Shown piece by piece: positions 1-12,200 of a DNA stretch of 64,000 nt. This stretch comes from Chalciporus piperatus. Its lineage: Eukaryota > Basidiomycota > Agaricomycetes > Boletales > Boletaceae. Position numbers and translations under genes: made by a program. The stretch's first letter is position 1. Each line of letters begins with the position of its first letter. The notes beneath the pieces were generated by a model. It saw only the letters and a program-made list of their open reading frames with translations, did no database searches and had not been told where the DNA came from. The stretch lies in contig JBBPTG010000001.1 of assembly GCA_038093975.1 (NCBI GenBank), forward strand, positions 682,001-746,000. The letters run 5' to 3'.

Positions 1-1901
1 TCATCGTGTCAAGAGACCAAAGCCTAGCTGTGGCATCTGCGGAGGAGGACAAGAGATATCGCGGGGGCACTGCGGAGCCTCCAAGCGGATCAAAAGAAAG
101 GGAGTAAACTGCTCCACTGTGTCCTATCAATTTTCGGGTACTGGAGTCGTCTTTTTCTCGAAGTCGCGAGCCAGCTACAGACGCACGTTAGTAGATAGAA
201 TCCCAATCAATTTAGTCACTCACTATCCCTTGACGAGTCAGACAACGTATCGTTCCGGAGCCCTTTGAGCTTTCCACCTTTCAGACTCCACAATCGAATA
301 TAACTCTCCGAGAAACCAGCAGCCATCAGTGTAATATCTGGTGAAAATTCGCAACACGGGGCACTGTCATTAATTGTATTCAGCGAGCAGTAAAATCTGA
401 AGCTCGGCTAGCTTACCCCTCTCCAACATCATGCAGAGTATATGCACAGATGCTCGGCAAGGCACGAGCTCTCGCAGCCGCACCTTGTGCAGAGTTCAGG
501 TCCACAGAACTCAGGGCTGAAGGTTCAAACCGTATTCGCTTCCTCGCATCACGTACTTTTTCCACTTCTCTTTGTACATCAATCGTTTTGAACGACGGTG
601 GATGGGGAAGCATCTCAGCTTCAGTGGGTGATACGACACCGGGAACAGCTGGAGGTCGGGAAAAATGTATGTCATATTGTGCGTTAGGATCTCGGTCTAA
701 CATAGCTTGTTCCCGGAGAACACGTTCGGTCTCCGCACGAAGATCTTCTGCAGTTGGGGGGGGACCGAGTTTCAATTCCCCCTTTGAGGTATTGAAGGTG
801 TTCGGGTTAGGTATAGTAGAGGTGCCCACAGCTTGAGTGGTCTTGGGAATAAGAGACGACAGAAGCCCAGTAGATTCCTCCCATGCATTTGGAGACACGA
901 CCGTGGTGCTAGCGGAAGTCACTGTGAAGAAATGAGCTCGTAACAATGGGGGAAACGAGCTTGTTCACCATCAAATCGCAGATGATTATTCACCACACGC
1001 ATGACCGCCGCCCTCCCCCTCTTGCCCATTTCACCGGAAAAGCCATCGCCTGCCCCGAGCGCTTCACCACCAACACCATCTGTCAGCCACCCCACAAGTA
1101 GGTTAAAGCCCGAACGGCTCATCCTGATGATGTATTTTTCGTTGAGGAAGCGTTGGGCCAAAGCATCGTTCTGAACATGAGAGGGTAGGAGCAGCGTAGA
1201 GAGATGGTGAAGAGTTGAGTTATGGTTAGGGACAAGTGCAGGAGCGAACGTAGAGTAGAAGCGTATTGCTGATGAGGTGCCCCAAAACTTCTGAGAATCT
1301 GAGACGCGTAGCTCGCACGACTCACTTACCAGCTTCTTTGAAGCCTTTCTGGATGAGATCAAGGTAGAAGTGACAAAATATAGGGTACAGTATTGGACGA
1401 AACTCCGGCTGAATAAGGGTATTAGGGCGAGCACGATCGGAGAACGAGGAGACATGCCTTGTACATATCTAATGAACCTTCCACCCATGCCTCAAGCTCC
1501 CTGAAGCCCTCCTGTTTGTCAGTGGGATCGATGGAAAGTATATCTTCTGCACCGACACTACCCAGGCTTGCGATGAGGTTCTGGATGTTTGGGGGGTTTC
1601 CCATAGTCGTCAGCTCTTGAAGGACACTGACAGTGTCCTTCAAAACATTCTCCCCTGGACGTGAGGGCTTCTGCGCAAATACCGCCAGAGTCTTCACCAG
1701 TTCTTCTGAAGACACGGTCTTGTCAGCATCTTCTGTGGAGCCAGCCTCGATCGCCTCAAGGAGGACACCTTCTGCGTTCTTGTAGCCACGCGCGCGAAGG
1801 TATTCCAGGACCAGGCGATCCGTGGAGTTCGTGTCTTGAGTACTGGCTTGCGCAGGCGAGACACCGCCAGACGATGATGCGCCTGGTGTACCAGCCGACA
1901 T
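1..1901 (-). CDS. TAF5: TFIID/SAGA subunit TAF5, 3' part outside window
   Basis: Scaffold subunit of the general transcription factor TFIID, acting in the nucleus. The ATG at 1901 opens MSAGTP. A LisH-type helix pair follows (VLEYLRARGYKNAEGVL, about residues 25-45). Next comes the TAF5 N-terminal helical domain (EGSLDMYK, then EFRPILYPIFCHFYLDLIQ across an intron near 1450-1420; NEKYIIRMSRSGFNLLVGWL near 1110). After a disordered linker rich in Pro and charged residues, the WD40 propeller begins with LPSICAYTLHD (about 440), AAGFSESYIRLWSLKG (about 310) and GHSGAVYSLSFDP plus SSADATARLWSLD at the window edge. The remaining blades lie outside. At least four short introns are needed. The domain order is that of TAF5, so the call is secure. 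It is transcribed leftwards, 178 bp downstream of the RecQ gene and in the same direction. Confidence 0.93.
1617..1643. repeat. 27-bp perfect palindrome inside TAF5
   Basis: Two 13-bp arms, TTGAAGGACACTG and CAGTGTCCTTCAA, separated by a single A. It lies in the coding sequence for VLKDTVSVLQEL of TAF5, so it also constrains the protein. Confidence 0.85.
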
Positions 1902-2079
1902 TATCTCAACGAGTGCACAGATGAGATCCACACAATGAGCTGTCTGCGTGAGCAGTTGAAGTTGTGGCTCGCCGAATTTGGAAGGACCCCTAAGTTCTTT
2001 TACAATTGACTCTCAAGTTATTTACTGGTCGTACAATAACATCTCTTCTGAGCATAAACATAGAAATGACCGTCATTGT

Positions 2080-4885
2080 TCAATACCTCCGTCCGCGTTT
2101 GTTGGAATAAGCCGCCTTTCCGCGCGTGGACTTGGCGTTCGACCTTCCACGGGTGCTCGTGGTTGAGGAGGACGAGGGTCGCTTCCTCTCGTTCACGGGA
2201 GCAGCACCGCTAACATAGTTGACCTTCTTACACTCTACATCGAACGCCGCCACAAGCGCATTGAAATCCGAATCCACCATGCTCCCAAAAAGTGGGTGGA
2301 ATGTTGACCATTTATTGGCAGTGAGACGGGGCGATGTGATCCCGAATGCCATTCGCGCAAGAAGGCGTGGGTCATCACGCGCGTGACATGCTGCAAGGAT
2401 AGCTTGAATCTTGTGGGGATCAGGCTTTGCCTCCGCCTGTGGATCGAACTTGATAGGATCGCCTGTCGTGCAAAACGTACACTTTCCGCAGAGCCCGCCG
2501 GGTACAGCGTCCTGGTCTCCAAAATGTGACGCCAGAGCATTCGCCATGCCTTGGGACGTCACTACCTAGGTGAAACATGGGACAATGGAAGCTGCTCACA
2601 ATCATCGTCTGTCGCGAAAGTGGTAACTTGGCGAAGCTTGTCGATGCCCTCTTGTTCCCTTCCCAACATGCGTTCATACATCTTGTGGGCAAGATCCCGA
2701 ATTTCTTTTGTGTTCTTTGGAAGAGGCTTCAGAACTTTGTACCGCTGGAAATGGCGTGAGCCTAACAGCAAAACTAGACACTGATTTTCCACTTACAGCG
2801 CGTACTTGAGATGCTTTACAAAACACCCAGCCTACCAAACAGTCAGCCGGTTGACGGAGAAACAATGCCAACTCACCGCTAAGCTCCCAGTCACTGATCT
2901 TTCGTGCGAGATCGTTCCTGTCCTTTCCAGACGAATCAGCGGCCGATACAACGTCGATCTGGGGGTATCATGTTCAGTGTATTCCACGGAATCACCTGGT
3001 TCCTAACCTGGTATGCACCACCACGCGGAGACCAATACATCCTAATAGTTTTTGCCGCGTCTGAGTTATCGGCCATAACCTTTGCCCAACCTTCTGTGGA
3101 GCGTGACGATAGGTCATATACAGAATAAAAGGGGGTGATGGCTCTAATGTACTCGTAGTCAAGTTCGAGCTGGGCGTAACACAATCCGAGAACATTGGAC
3201 TATTGACAGATTGTTTTCAGTCAGAATACCCACTAGAGAACAAAAGAGCTTACTCGGATATCGTAACTTTACGACGAAAGTAAAATTAGCGACGGGTGCA
3301 TGCATGGGCAACCCACTTACAGCTTCGACTGTTGGTAGTGATTGAAATCCAAGCTCCCATCCTTCCCCGGTGCTTTGATTGCCACCTCTTGTAACCAGAG
3401 TTCTAAATCTTTCTTGGAACACGTATCGCCTCTTACAAATCCCTCCAAGATCGGGATATCAGGAGAAGACAGGAACATGAGGCAAGTAGACGGAAGACCA
3501 TCGCGACCAGCTCTGCCCACTTCTTGGCTGTAATTCTCGAGAGACTTTGCCATGTAGAGGTGGATAACTTGGCGAATGTTTGCTGCACGGTTTTATGAGA
3601 AAATCTTCGCAAAACAGGCATACCTCCGACCTTTATCAATGCCCATGCCAAAGGCAATCGTCGCACAGACAATGCCATTTGCGGACTCCATGAAATCGAG
3701 CTGGACCCTTGTCCTTTCCTCCGTCGAAAGACCGGCATGATACACCATGGGTGCCAAACCATGCGGTCGAAGGTGGCTCGCGACTTCGTCAGCATGTCTC
3801 TGGAGAGTAACGTAGATGATCGCGGGTCCAGTTCGAGACTTCAATAACGGCATGATACGGTTGAGCTTTTTCTCTAGGGTCTCTCCAACTTCAACTTGTA
3901 GGGCAAGGCTGGGTTGGAAGGTCATGAATACAAGTGCTCGCCTGTGACGTGCAATAGACGAACTTGGGGCGGTACACCGGGATGCGGAATACACCCGCTT
4001 GGGGGTCGATGAGAAATGATTTGCAGATGTCTTGGGCAACAGTTGGTGTTGCTGTGGCGGTCAAACACAACACTCGTTCAACATCCATTTCTTCCGCAAA
4101 TCGCGCGATCTGAAAGTAAGTTGGTAACATAAGTAATGTTATGTTGCTGACTAGTATATGACTACCTTGAGATACTCTGGGCGAAAACTCGCACCCCACT
4201 ATCAATAGATTTGAGAAGTGTCTTCGGTGATTCGCTTCCACGTACCTGAGATATACAATGCGACTCGTCAACGGCGAGTAGGGATATCTTGACGTGACTC
4301 ATCATCGCCACGAAGCCTTCGTTGTTCAATCTACAGGTACGCATTGGAATCTGCGTGGACGGGTGACAACGTAACTTACCTCTCAGGAGCTACATAGAGC
4401 ATCTTGAGTTGACCTGATATCACTTCCTGTTTAACCCAGGCCAAACGATCTGGCCCTAATGTACTATCGAGGTTAGCTGCTTTCACGCCTCGCGCAACAA
4501 GTGCATCGACTTGGTCCTTCATCAGTGCGATGAGCGGGGAGATGACCAAAGTAAGCCCCTACAGAGAATGGGTATGAAACGTGGAAGGACAAGGACATTG
4601 AGATCATACCGGAAGACACAAGGCCGGAACTTGATAAGTCAGACTTTTTCCACCTACCAGAAAATTCAGAAAGAGGTTCTACACGTGGGTGAAAATACAC
4701 AACCTCCTGTGGGGAAAAGGACGAGAGCATTTTCGTTGTCGACGAGCAATCGCCTGATCACCTGAGGGGATTATTCGTGATTGACCAGGGTAAATTCAAC
4801 CTTGGTATGTACTGACCGCCTCCTGAGACAACCGGAAGGAAGAGAACCCCCAGACGTCGTGCAGTGCTTTAAACGCGGTATCCAT
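2080..4885 (-). CDS. RecQ-family ATP-dependent DNA helicase
   Basis: 3'-5' DNA helicase of the RecQ family, roughly 700 residues, nuclear. The chosen ATG at 4885 gives [18 protein letters not shown], the usual start of the RecQ core (motif 0 FRLSQE follows). An intron splits the Walker A region: [19 protein letters not shown]. Then come [14 protein letters not shown] (motif Ia), the DEAH-type box [10 protein letters not shown] (motif II, near 4270), [12 protein letters not shown] (motif III), [21 protein letters not shown] motif [13 protein letters not shown] and [12 protein letters not shown] (motifs IV-V, about 3640-3720), and [15 protein letters not shown] (motif VI, about 3500). The C-terminal part has the zinc-binding cluster CGKCTFC and a basic, Ser/Arg-rich tail ending NKRGRRY. 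No HRDC domain is evident. The closest yeast relative would be Sgs1-type, but the protein is short, so no symbol is given. It shares a 279-bp divergent promoter with the RNase III-like gene. Confidence 0.92.
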
Positions 4886-5164
4886 GTCTCCCTCTTGGGT
4901 TTCTTCTATGTTATCTCGAGGAGTAAATTACTGGATCCGACGTTTGTTTACGCGTTGTTTGGTTCAACCAAGGCGTGACTGTGACACCTGCTAGGCGCAC
5001 AAGCTCGAGCTCAAAGGTTGCAAAGGGGCCATATTTGCGACCAGCGTTGGTCTCCAAAGGTGAGCTCACCGTGCGGGTGTATCAGAGTTGACGCGGACGT
5101 GCTGCCTCGTCGAGTCTCGGCCCCTTTCTGAATCAACTCCAACCAATACGGACATCATTCAACA

Positions 5165-6570
5165 ATGGCTAAACTGAAGAAAGGCCCGAGCATGCATGGC
5201 ACCCTCCAGAATGCAATTGTTGTGGCCATCAACGACCCAACCTATTCGTTCTCTTTGCCAAAGCTTGCAGACTGGGAGTCCATTGTCACTTCCAGTGCAG
5301 GCGAGAAGCAACGATTGGAGTTTGTAGGAGATGCTCTCATGCACCTTTCTGTGGCATTGTACCTATACCGCCTTTTCCCAGACGCTGCCCCCGGATTGTA
5401 CACCGTGAGTGACAACTTCCGCAAAGAACAGAGACAAAGAACTGGATTTGTTATGCTATCAGAATATCCGTTCGGCCGTCAATGCCAACGCTACATTCAC
5501 TCACCTCATGGTCAAGGCAGGCGCCTATGAGCTCCCATCCGAGTCTCACACTACGAAAGCTGCAGCAGACTCGTTCGAGGTAATAGTTGCAGCCCTGTAC
5601 ATGGAGCGTGGCCTTGGGGGTGTTACAGCGTGGGTACAAGAGCAGTACGCTCCACTAATTGCCGCCGCTCGAAGATCTTACGACGAATGGTTAGCATTTA
5701 ACAGTGGTTTCATGACTCCACGCTAATCGAGTTTGTCAGCGTATCCGTCCCACACCACAAGATTCCCTTTTTGTCGGCCAAGCGGGCTGGGAGTTCGCTT
5801 GGCCCTACAAGTACCCCGTTGCTGAAGAAGATAAGACTCTCCAATGCGCGTGGCTCGCCCCGCCGCACATTGAGTAATTTGTTATTCATCAGGGTCTTGT
5901 TGCTTCTGATCAGAATTCTCAGTGGCTCAACGGGTCATCAACCGGATGAAATCAAAAGGCAAAGTTAAGCTATGCCTTCCAACCAATAAATCGAAACTTC
6001 CCCTTGAGATGCGTCTCCACAGTTGCGAACTTCGCACACCTGAGCCTCGGAGACCATCACCTCCTGTGATTGATCTGACCATGGATAGCTATTCCGACGA
6101 TGATGAACCACACCCAAATTCCACGCAAGCTTGCCGATCGGAACTCAAGCCATCCACAGCCCCCGGCCCCCGCATGAACATGCCTCCTTCGGTGGGTAAA
6201 TTTTCTTGAGCTTGGCTGTGCAAAACACCGTTGTCGCCGCAGTTCCCGTCTTTCTGACATGTGTTGTCGTGGTCAGTCGCAATCAGATTCCGCCCATCAA
6301 GATGCTTATGAATCCTTCACATTCAATTGGCCGCCGGAGCCTGGCCCTTCCACAGCACCTTCGGTACCATCACATCGATCCCCTCCACCATCTGTTGTAT
6401 CTCCCATCGCTACACTACCTGGCCGCGCAATCACCACTGCTCCTCAACCGACATTTGAATTCTTCAGGCGGTCTGGCCTTTCCCTACCCGCACAATCTAA
6501 TGATATTCCCATCGCCTTCGGTGGCCCTGGGAATCCCATCGTCATTGAGGATAGTGACTCCGAAGATTGA
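5165..6570 (+). CDS. RNase III-domain protein with disordered SIM-bearing tail
   Basis: Spliced model: exons 5165-5404, 5463-5689, 5740-5873, 5923-6191 and 6277-6570, giving 387 residues. Residues about 10-150 form a single RNase III domain. The signature QRLEFVGDALMHL (50-61) supplies the Glu and Asp of the first acidic pair, and AAADSFEVIVAALYMERG (113-130) supplies Asp116 and Glu119 of the second pair, so all four metal ligands appear present. No double-stranded RNA-binding domain or helicase part is visible, unlike Dicer or Rnt1. The tail has a basic patch (LLKKIRLSNARGSPRR), then PPVIDLTMDSYSDDDE (about 247-262), and ends in NPIVIEDSDSED. Both look like hydrophobic-core-plus-acidic SUMO-interacting motifs (inference). 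Substrate unknown. Mitochondrial ribosomal RNase III-like proteins also lack extra domains, but the tail argues for the nucleus. Splice choice at 5874-5922 is the least certain. Confidence 0.72.
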
Positions 6571-6862
6571 GTTGCCGTGTCCTATTTTTGTCGTAGCATT
6601 TTAAGTTACCCATCGCTTTCCCAAAGAACGATACGAACGATAGGATCAGGAAACCTTTCTTGCGATACGCTCCGTCTGGATGCCATTATGAATACATAGA
6701 GAAACTAGTGGAATATCGTATGCACAGTGATGAACAACACGATGCATTATTGCCCGTCATTAAATAGAAAGCTCCAAACACACATTGAACATTAATTCGT
6801 GACGTTCTCATTTATATCTCCATTGCGGCAGTGTCTCGCCTGATAGTACATGGTACCATAGT

Positions 6863-8905
6863 CTAGAAGTGTTCCTAAACACAGGAGAAAATGAGTGTCT
6901 GATGGGAGCATTCAAGATGAACCAAACCTTGGCAAATGTAAACTCGACGTTGTTGCTGCTGTGTTGCAACGTCGCCTCCTTGATGGCCTTCGCCAACACA
7001 CCCGGCCCGCAAAAGTATGTCTGACGTGGGGGTGAGAACACAAACGAAATAAATCAGCGGAAGTACTTACGCCGACTTTGGTTTTAAGCTGAGCGGTCTT
7101 GCCAGGCAAGTACTGACCGATCTCAATGGCCTCACGGATACGACGGTAGATGCCCTTCCAGTCGGGGCGACCGAATATGGTGCGAGTTCGGAGCAGCGTG
7201 AGAGGATCGAACTCGGCACCGGCGTCGTTGACGGCAATGTTCCAAAGCATGTTCTCGTCGATCTTCTGAGTCAAGTAGATATTGATGCGGAGGAAGTTGG
7301 CTAGGGGGGCGTGAGCAACACATACTGCGAGTCGATCGAGGATACTCACGATCAAACTGCGCGGCTTCAATATCATGGAGAAGGGACTGGAACCACCCAA
7401 AGGACGGAGCATCACGGCAAACCCAGAAGAACTCGACACGACGTAGGGAACCGAGGTCACCCTTCTTTTGACGGTACCAGATATGTTTCAGAATCGATGC
7501 AAAAGGAGTGACACCTAGAGGGGGATTAATCCAAAGCAAGAACAGCGACCGGGATTACATACCGATACCAGCGCCGATGAGTAAGGCAACCTCGTTGTCA
7601 AAGACGTCTTCGGCAGGTGCACCGTACGGGCCGTCGATGCGAACTTGAGGGAGAGGCAGTGAAAGTGAAGTGGGATCAAGCTCGACAAAATCACCACGAG
7701 ATCCACGGTACTGATCTTCATCTTTCTCGACACCCTTCATGGCAGTCTTTGTCATTGCAGCGACGACGGAAGGACCAGCGCCGAGACGCTCGCCGAGGGC
7801 ATGTGTCCAATCGCCGACTTGACGGATGTGAACGGAGACATAAGGGTCTTCAGGGGCTGAGGTGATGGTGAACTGGGCAGAGATATGAGTGGAATTCGGG
7901 GGAACAATTCAAGAAATCACGTACGGGGTGCCACTGGAAACGTGAAACCTCCGGAACCTGGATGAATAACCATTGACCGGCCATGTACTTGAAGCTTGGC
8001 TTGACGATGCGGAGCTCCATTGCACCGCTAGGGTGTATGAGGACCTTTGATAGCCTCGTTGATCTTCTTGCACGGTACTCGCGGTACATGCGCTCTGCAA
8101 AGTAAGCGATGCCAGGCCAGATTGTGAATCTCCAGCTTGCGTAACCGAGACAGTGCTGGGTTGAGTAGAAGGGGAAAGTGGAGATGTAGTCTGGGTCTAC
8201 AGAGTCGCGGACGAAACAACCGGTAGCGTGAGTGTACAGACCGATGAAGAAGAAGAAGGCGAGGTGGTGGGTGTACCAGAAAGCCTCGAAGCACTGATGA
8301 CGAATTTTGTGGTGAGCGGTGGTGTACATGAGCACCATGATGAGGAGCATGAAATGACCAGTGATACCGCCAGGCTGTTTGTAGTGAATGTCAAGAGCGG
8401 TCTCAGCGCGAACCTCTGTGTGCGTGAGAGAGTATGAGTGTGGAGTGTGAGAGGGGAAGGAGGGAACACATACGAGTGCGTTCGACGTTGAAAAAGTTGA
8501 CGTAGTGGGCGGTTGTGTGGACCATTGCCCAGAAGGCCATCGAGTAGGCTACCTGACGGTGGAACCAGATGTTCTCGTCCGCTGGGAAGAGCCATGCTAA
8601 TTTAGGTCTAACGACGCGGATGACATTGCGGAGCATTGGGACGAGGAGGAGACCAGCATTAAATGCAAGAGTAAGACCAGCGCCTCGAGAAGTCCATACG
8701 GACCACTGGAGACCGTTGAGTGCGGCAAGTTTCTGGTTTGTTTGCTGTGGGGGAGGGAGTGAGTTGTGTTTGTGTTTGTGAGGGAGGGACAGACCTGGAG
8801 GTACCATCCTAGCGCGAACAAAGCGAGCTGGATGCCATAAAATATGAGATTGAAAATGAGACGTCTGGGGCTAAGAAACTCTCTGGCGAACCACGAGTCA
8901 GACAT
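6863..8905 (-). CDS. noxA: NADPH oxidase NoxA (gp91phox family)
   Basis: Membrane flavocytochrome that passes electrons from NADPH across the membrane to O2, making superoxide used as a signal in fungal differentiation. ATG at 8905 gives MSDSWFAREFLSPRRLIFN. Six-helix ferric-reductase core: QLALFALGWYLQ, SVWTSRGAGLTLAFNAGLL, haem-ligand helices with HRQVAYSMAFWAMVHTTAHY and HHLAFFFFIGLYTHATGCF. FAD-binding HPFTITSAPEDPYVSVH is assembled across an intron near 7880. NADPH-binding GAGIGVTPFASILKHIWY spans the intron at about 7510-7560, and VYFCGPGVLAKAIKEATL comes near the end. The stop is reached only after a last intron: FTFAK/EHF, the invariant NOX terminus. The KGVEKDEDQYRGSRGDFVEL segment before RIDGPYGAPAEDVF is typical of NoxA rather than NoxB. 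No EF-hands, so not NoxC. It diverges from NUP155. Confidence 0.95.
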
Positions 8906-9267
8906 TGCAAAGGAGGAAAACGAAGATATAAAGATGGGACCAGCCCCGAAGAAATAAGAAGAGGGAAGAGGGGGGGTGGGTAGAGCACTGACCATCTGAA
9001 CAGGATCGATTTCATTCTTATCCTCTCTCAAACGTGACAACCTGTGGCAACCATACGCACGTAAGTTATAAAAATACGGGGGTGGGGGCCGGGGAAAACA
9101 GCCTCATCGGGCCCCAGGATGATATTCCAAAAATGGAAACCAGGTTAGACGTCACTGCCACAAGGTTATCTCGATCTCAATAACACTGCCACCGAGTATA
9201 CACGTCACGTGGATACGCGTTGTTTCTTTTCCCTCTTTCTCGGAGAGTCGGAGCCACTCGACATACG
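8906..9267. promoter_or_regulatory. Shared divergent promoter, noxA / NUP155
   Basis: Only 362 bp separate the two start codons. Visible elements: a G-rich run at about 9080-9096, a CREB-like GACGTCAC at about 9149-9156, and a CACGTG E-box at 9206-9211. An approximate repeat of CACTGCCAC flanks the middle. No TATA box was recognised. A non-coding first exon of noxA between 8906 and 9010 cannot be excluded. Function of these sites is inferred only from motif resemblance. Confidence 0.4.
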
Positions 9268-12200
9268 ATGGCTGTCGTCGACATTGATGGCCTCAGCGAA
9301 GCATCCCGCGTCTTACACGAGCAGTTCATCAAAGATGCTCACATCATACCAGACTTGGGCGATCTACTCCTCGCCCGTATGTACATTCACACTCTGAACT
9401 CATCCATCCTCACTCTTCCTTTCCATAGCAGCTTCAGGCCCATCCTCGGCGTCATACACCGTATTCCCAGATGACTACCGCGTTCCATTCCAGAAACGCA
9501 AACTCGTCGGAATACCCGACGCCCTCTTCCAGTACTACAACAGTGCGTCGCTTCCTTCTCTTTTCAAATGTCCCGCTCATCCACCCCAGCCACGAGCGTC
9601 ACCTCCCATATGGGCCTGCTTCCAGAGATAGAACGGGTATGGATATCAATCGACCACAAGCTATTCCTCTGGGACTACGTCCAAGGGTCTGTTTCTTCTC
9701 TCTTCCCCCTCGGCCCATCTCACCCTTCCACAGTCAAGACATCAGCTCGTTCGTAGACCAACCAGACGTCATCACACATGTCGCCGTCGTGAGTCCGAAA
9801 CCGGGCGTGTTCGTGGATGAAATCACGTCCGTCATGGTCATTTGTACACCCGTGTCAGTCCTCCTCATCGGTCTCTCAATCACCCCTGCGCCACATTCAA
9901 ACAACTGGCCACACAAAGACATCAAGATGTACGCCACAGACATGGCCGTCTCAACTGAAGTAGAAATGACCTCCGTAGCCGGAACACGGGATGGTCGTAT
10001 ATTCATGTGTGGCTCTCAGGACGGCAGTCTGTACGAACTACATTACCAACAATCAGAGTCTTGGTTTGGCAAGCGGGTACAACTTATAAATCACTCCGTC
10101 GGTGGCGTACAAAGCCTCTTCCCTCGTTTCACCTCCCCAAAACCAGAAGGTCCGCAATCACCCCATCCATTGCCATACCCCACTCCTGATATTCAACCCA
10201 GATCGAATCGTCTCCGTCCTGTCCGACTTGAAGCGCAACTGTTTTTACACCCTCTCCGCCAAAAACGCGATATCCGTCTATCAACTCGGCGCCGAAAAAA
10301 CAGTTCAGCATGCACACACCCTCGCTAACCTGTACAAAGCTGCTCAGGAAAAAGTACCGGCTTCTCCAGCGATCACGCCTTCCAACTTTCAGATCGTCGC
10401 TTTGCACGTAGTCGATCCCGCTGAATCTCGCGCGGGCATTCAGCTCGTAGGAGTCACCATGAACGGCGTTCGACTCTATTTCTCTCCCGCATCTCCCACA
10501 CTCTCCTACACCGCAAGTACAAATGTAGCCGCAGGCATCCGACCTCTCCTGCTCATACACGTACGCCTTCCACCCCCAAATTTGTTCCACCCCGATGAAC
10601 TCGTTCGCCCGTCAAACCGCCCCGCATCTGCATCGTATCCTTCCAATCGTTTGGCACCCGCACCCCCTCCCTCACGTCCTTTCCTAATTTCTGGACTCGA
10701 GAATTCTTGCTATCAGGACGGTCTCACCATCTCTGCACAACCAGGCGATACCGATGGGACCGACTTTTTGCTCTGTATGTCTCCTGATCTTACCCGAATA
10801 GGCACCCTTGGCCAGGTACCGCCGTCGACTCAGCAACACCCCACGACGTCACAGCAGATCACCTATCCGGGTTCCTCCTATGGGTCGAGTGGGACCCAGC
10901 GTCCACCACTGACAGAGCATGCGACCTTGCTGGCGATTCCGGGACGAACTTGGGCAATGGCTAGCGTGCCGAAGTTACCATTACCACCCTCCACTGCGCC
11001 ATCCCCTGTAATCACGAATGAGTTGGCGTTACAATTCTCGGACTCTCCCCGACAATTCATGATCCTTACCAATGTTGGACTCACGTTCCTAGTAAAAAGG
11101 AGAGCACTCGATTACCTCAAAGCCGTCATCGAGGAAGTCCAGTCTGAAGGAGCCGTTCAGCCAATCATCGAGTTCAGAGACAGGTTAGTTTGCATCCCTA
11201 CATAATTATGAGAACCATGCTCACACTCCAAATGCAGCTTTGGCAGAGACCAAACATGTGCCATGCTACTTGGACTAGCCTGTGGCAATACCTTCATCGA
11301 CACCAGCGATCAGTCAATGCCAGGTACACTTTGTACTGTTAGTCCAGATATCGCGAACATCGCAAAGCAGGCATTTTATGACTTTGGTGAACGTCCGATC
11401 TGGACAGAAAGAGTGACATACGGCACGAGTAAGCACTTTTGCGGTTGTCTTTTTGGCACGCAGTGATGGGTCACCACCTACAGGCGAAAGCTCCGGAAGC
11501 GCCATATTCAGTGGACGTAGGGAAGGATTTGCCATGTACTTTGCACGATTGGTCCGGCCGCTCTGGAAAGACAAAATAACCAAGTCTGGGTGCGTTTCCC
11601 TGGTCATCGTCCGTACTTGCTGTTCCTCTGAACAGCGGGACTGTAGTTCTTTCGGTCTTCAAGAATTGAACGTGGGCGAGAATATGCTAGTCACCATCCA
11701 GAAAAACTTGTATGCTCTCAAGGAGTTCCTGGACAAGAATCCTCACCTCTTCCACTCCACACCTGGTGATCCTGCCGCGTCGCGGAGCGCAGTGGGACAC
11801 GAGCAAGAAGCATGGAAGGTCCATCGCGAATTGCTGCATTCAAACATTACATGCTGACACCAATTCCAGGCAGAACAAAGCTCAGTCGCCCAACTTCAGG
11901 CTCTTCTGACGAGAGCGATCGAAGCCATATCCTTCGTGCTGCTTCTCAGTGACTATCGGTTAGGGGAGCTGATCGCCCAGTAAGGCTAAACTTCTTTATT
12001 GCTATACGTCGAGGCTGACACGCTGCTAGATGTGACCCCAATACCCAGAAACTTGTGACTTCAATGACCTATGAGGACCTGATCGCCAGCCAGAACGGAA
12101 TTAATGCATCCCGCGCGTTGGTTAACGTTGTGATTGATCAACAAATTGGTCAGCAGATCAGTGTACGTTCGCTCTCTATCCTAACAGAGCTATCTTGATG

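Noticed and set aside
10129..10590. 153-codon reading frame antisense to NUP155
   Set aside because: No homology recognised; a by-product of biased codon use in the long NUP155 exon.
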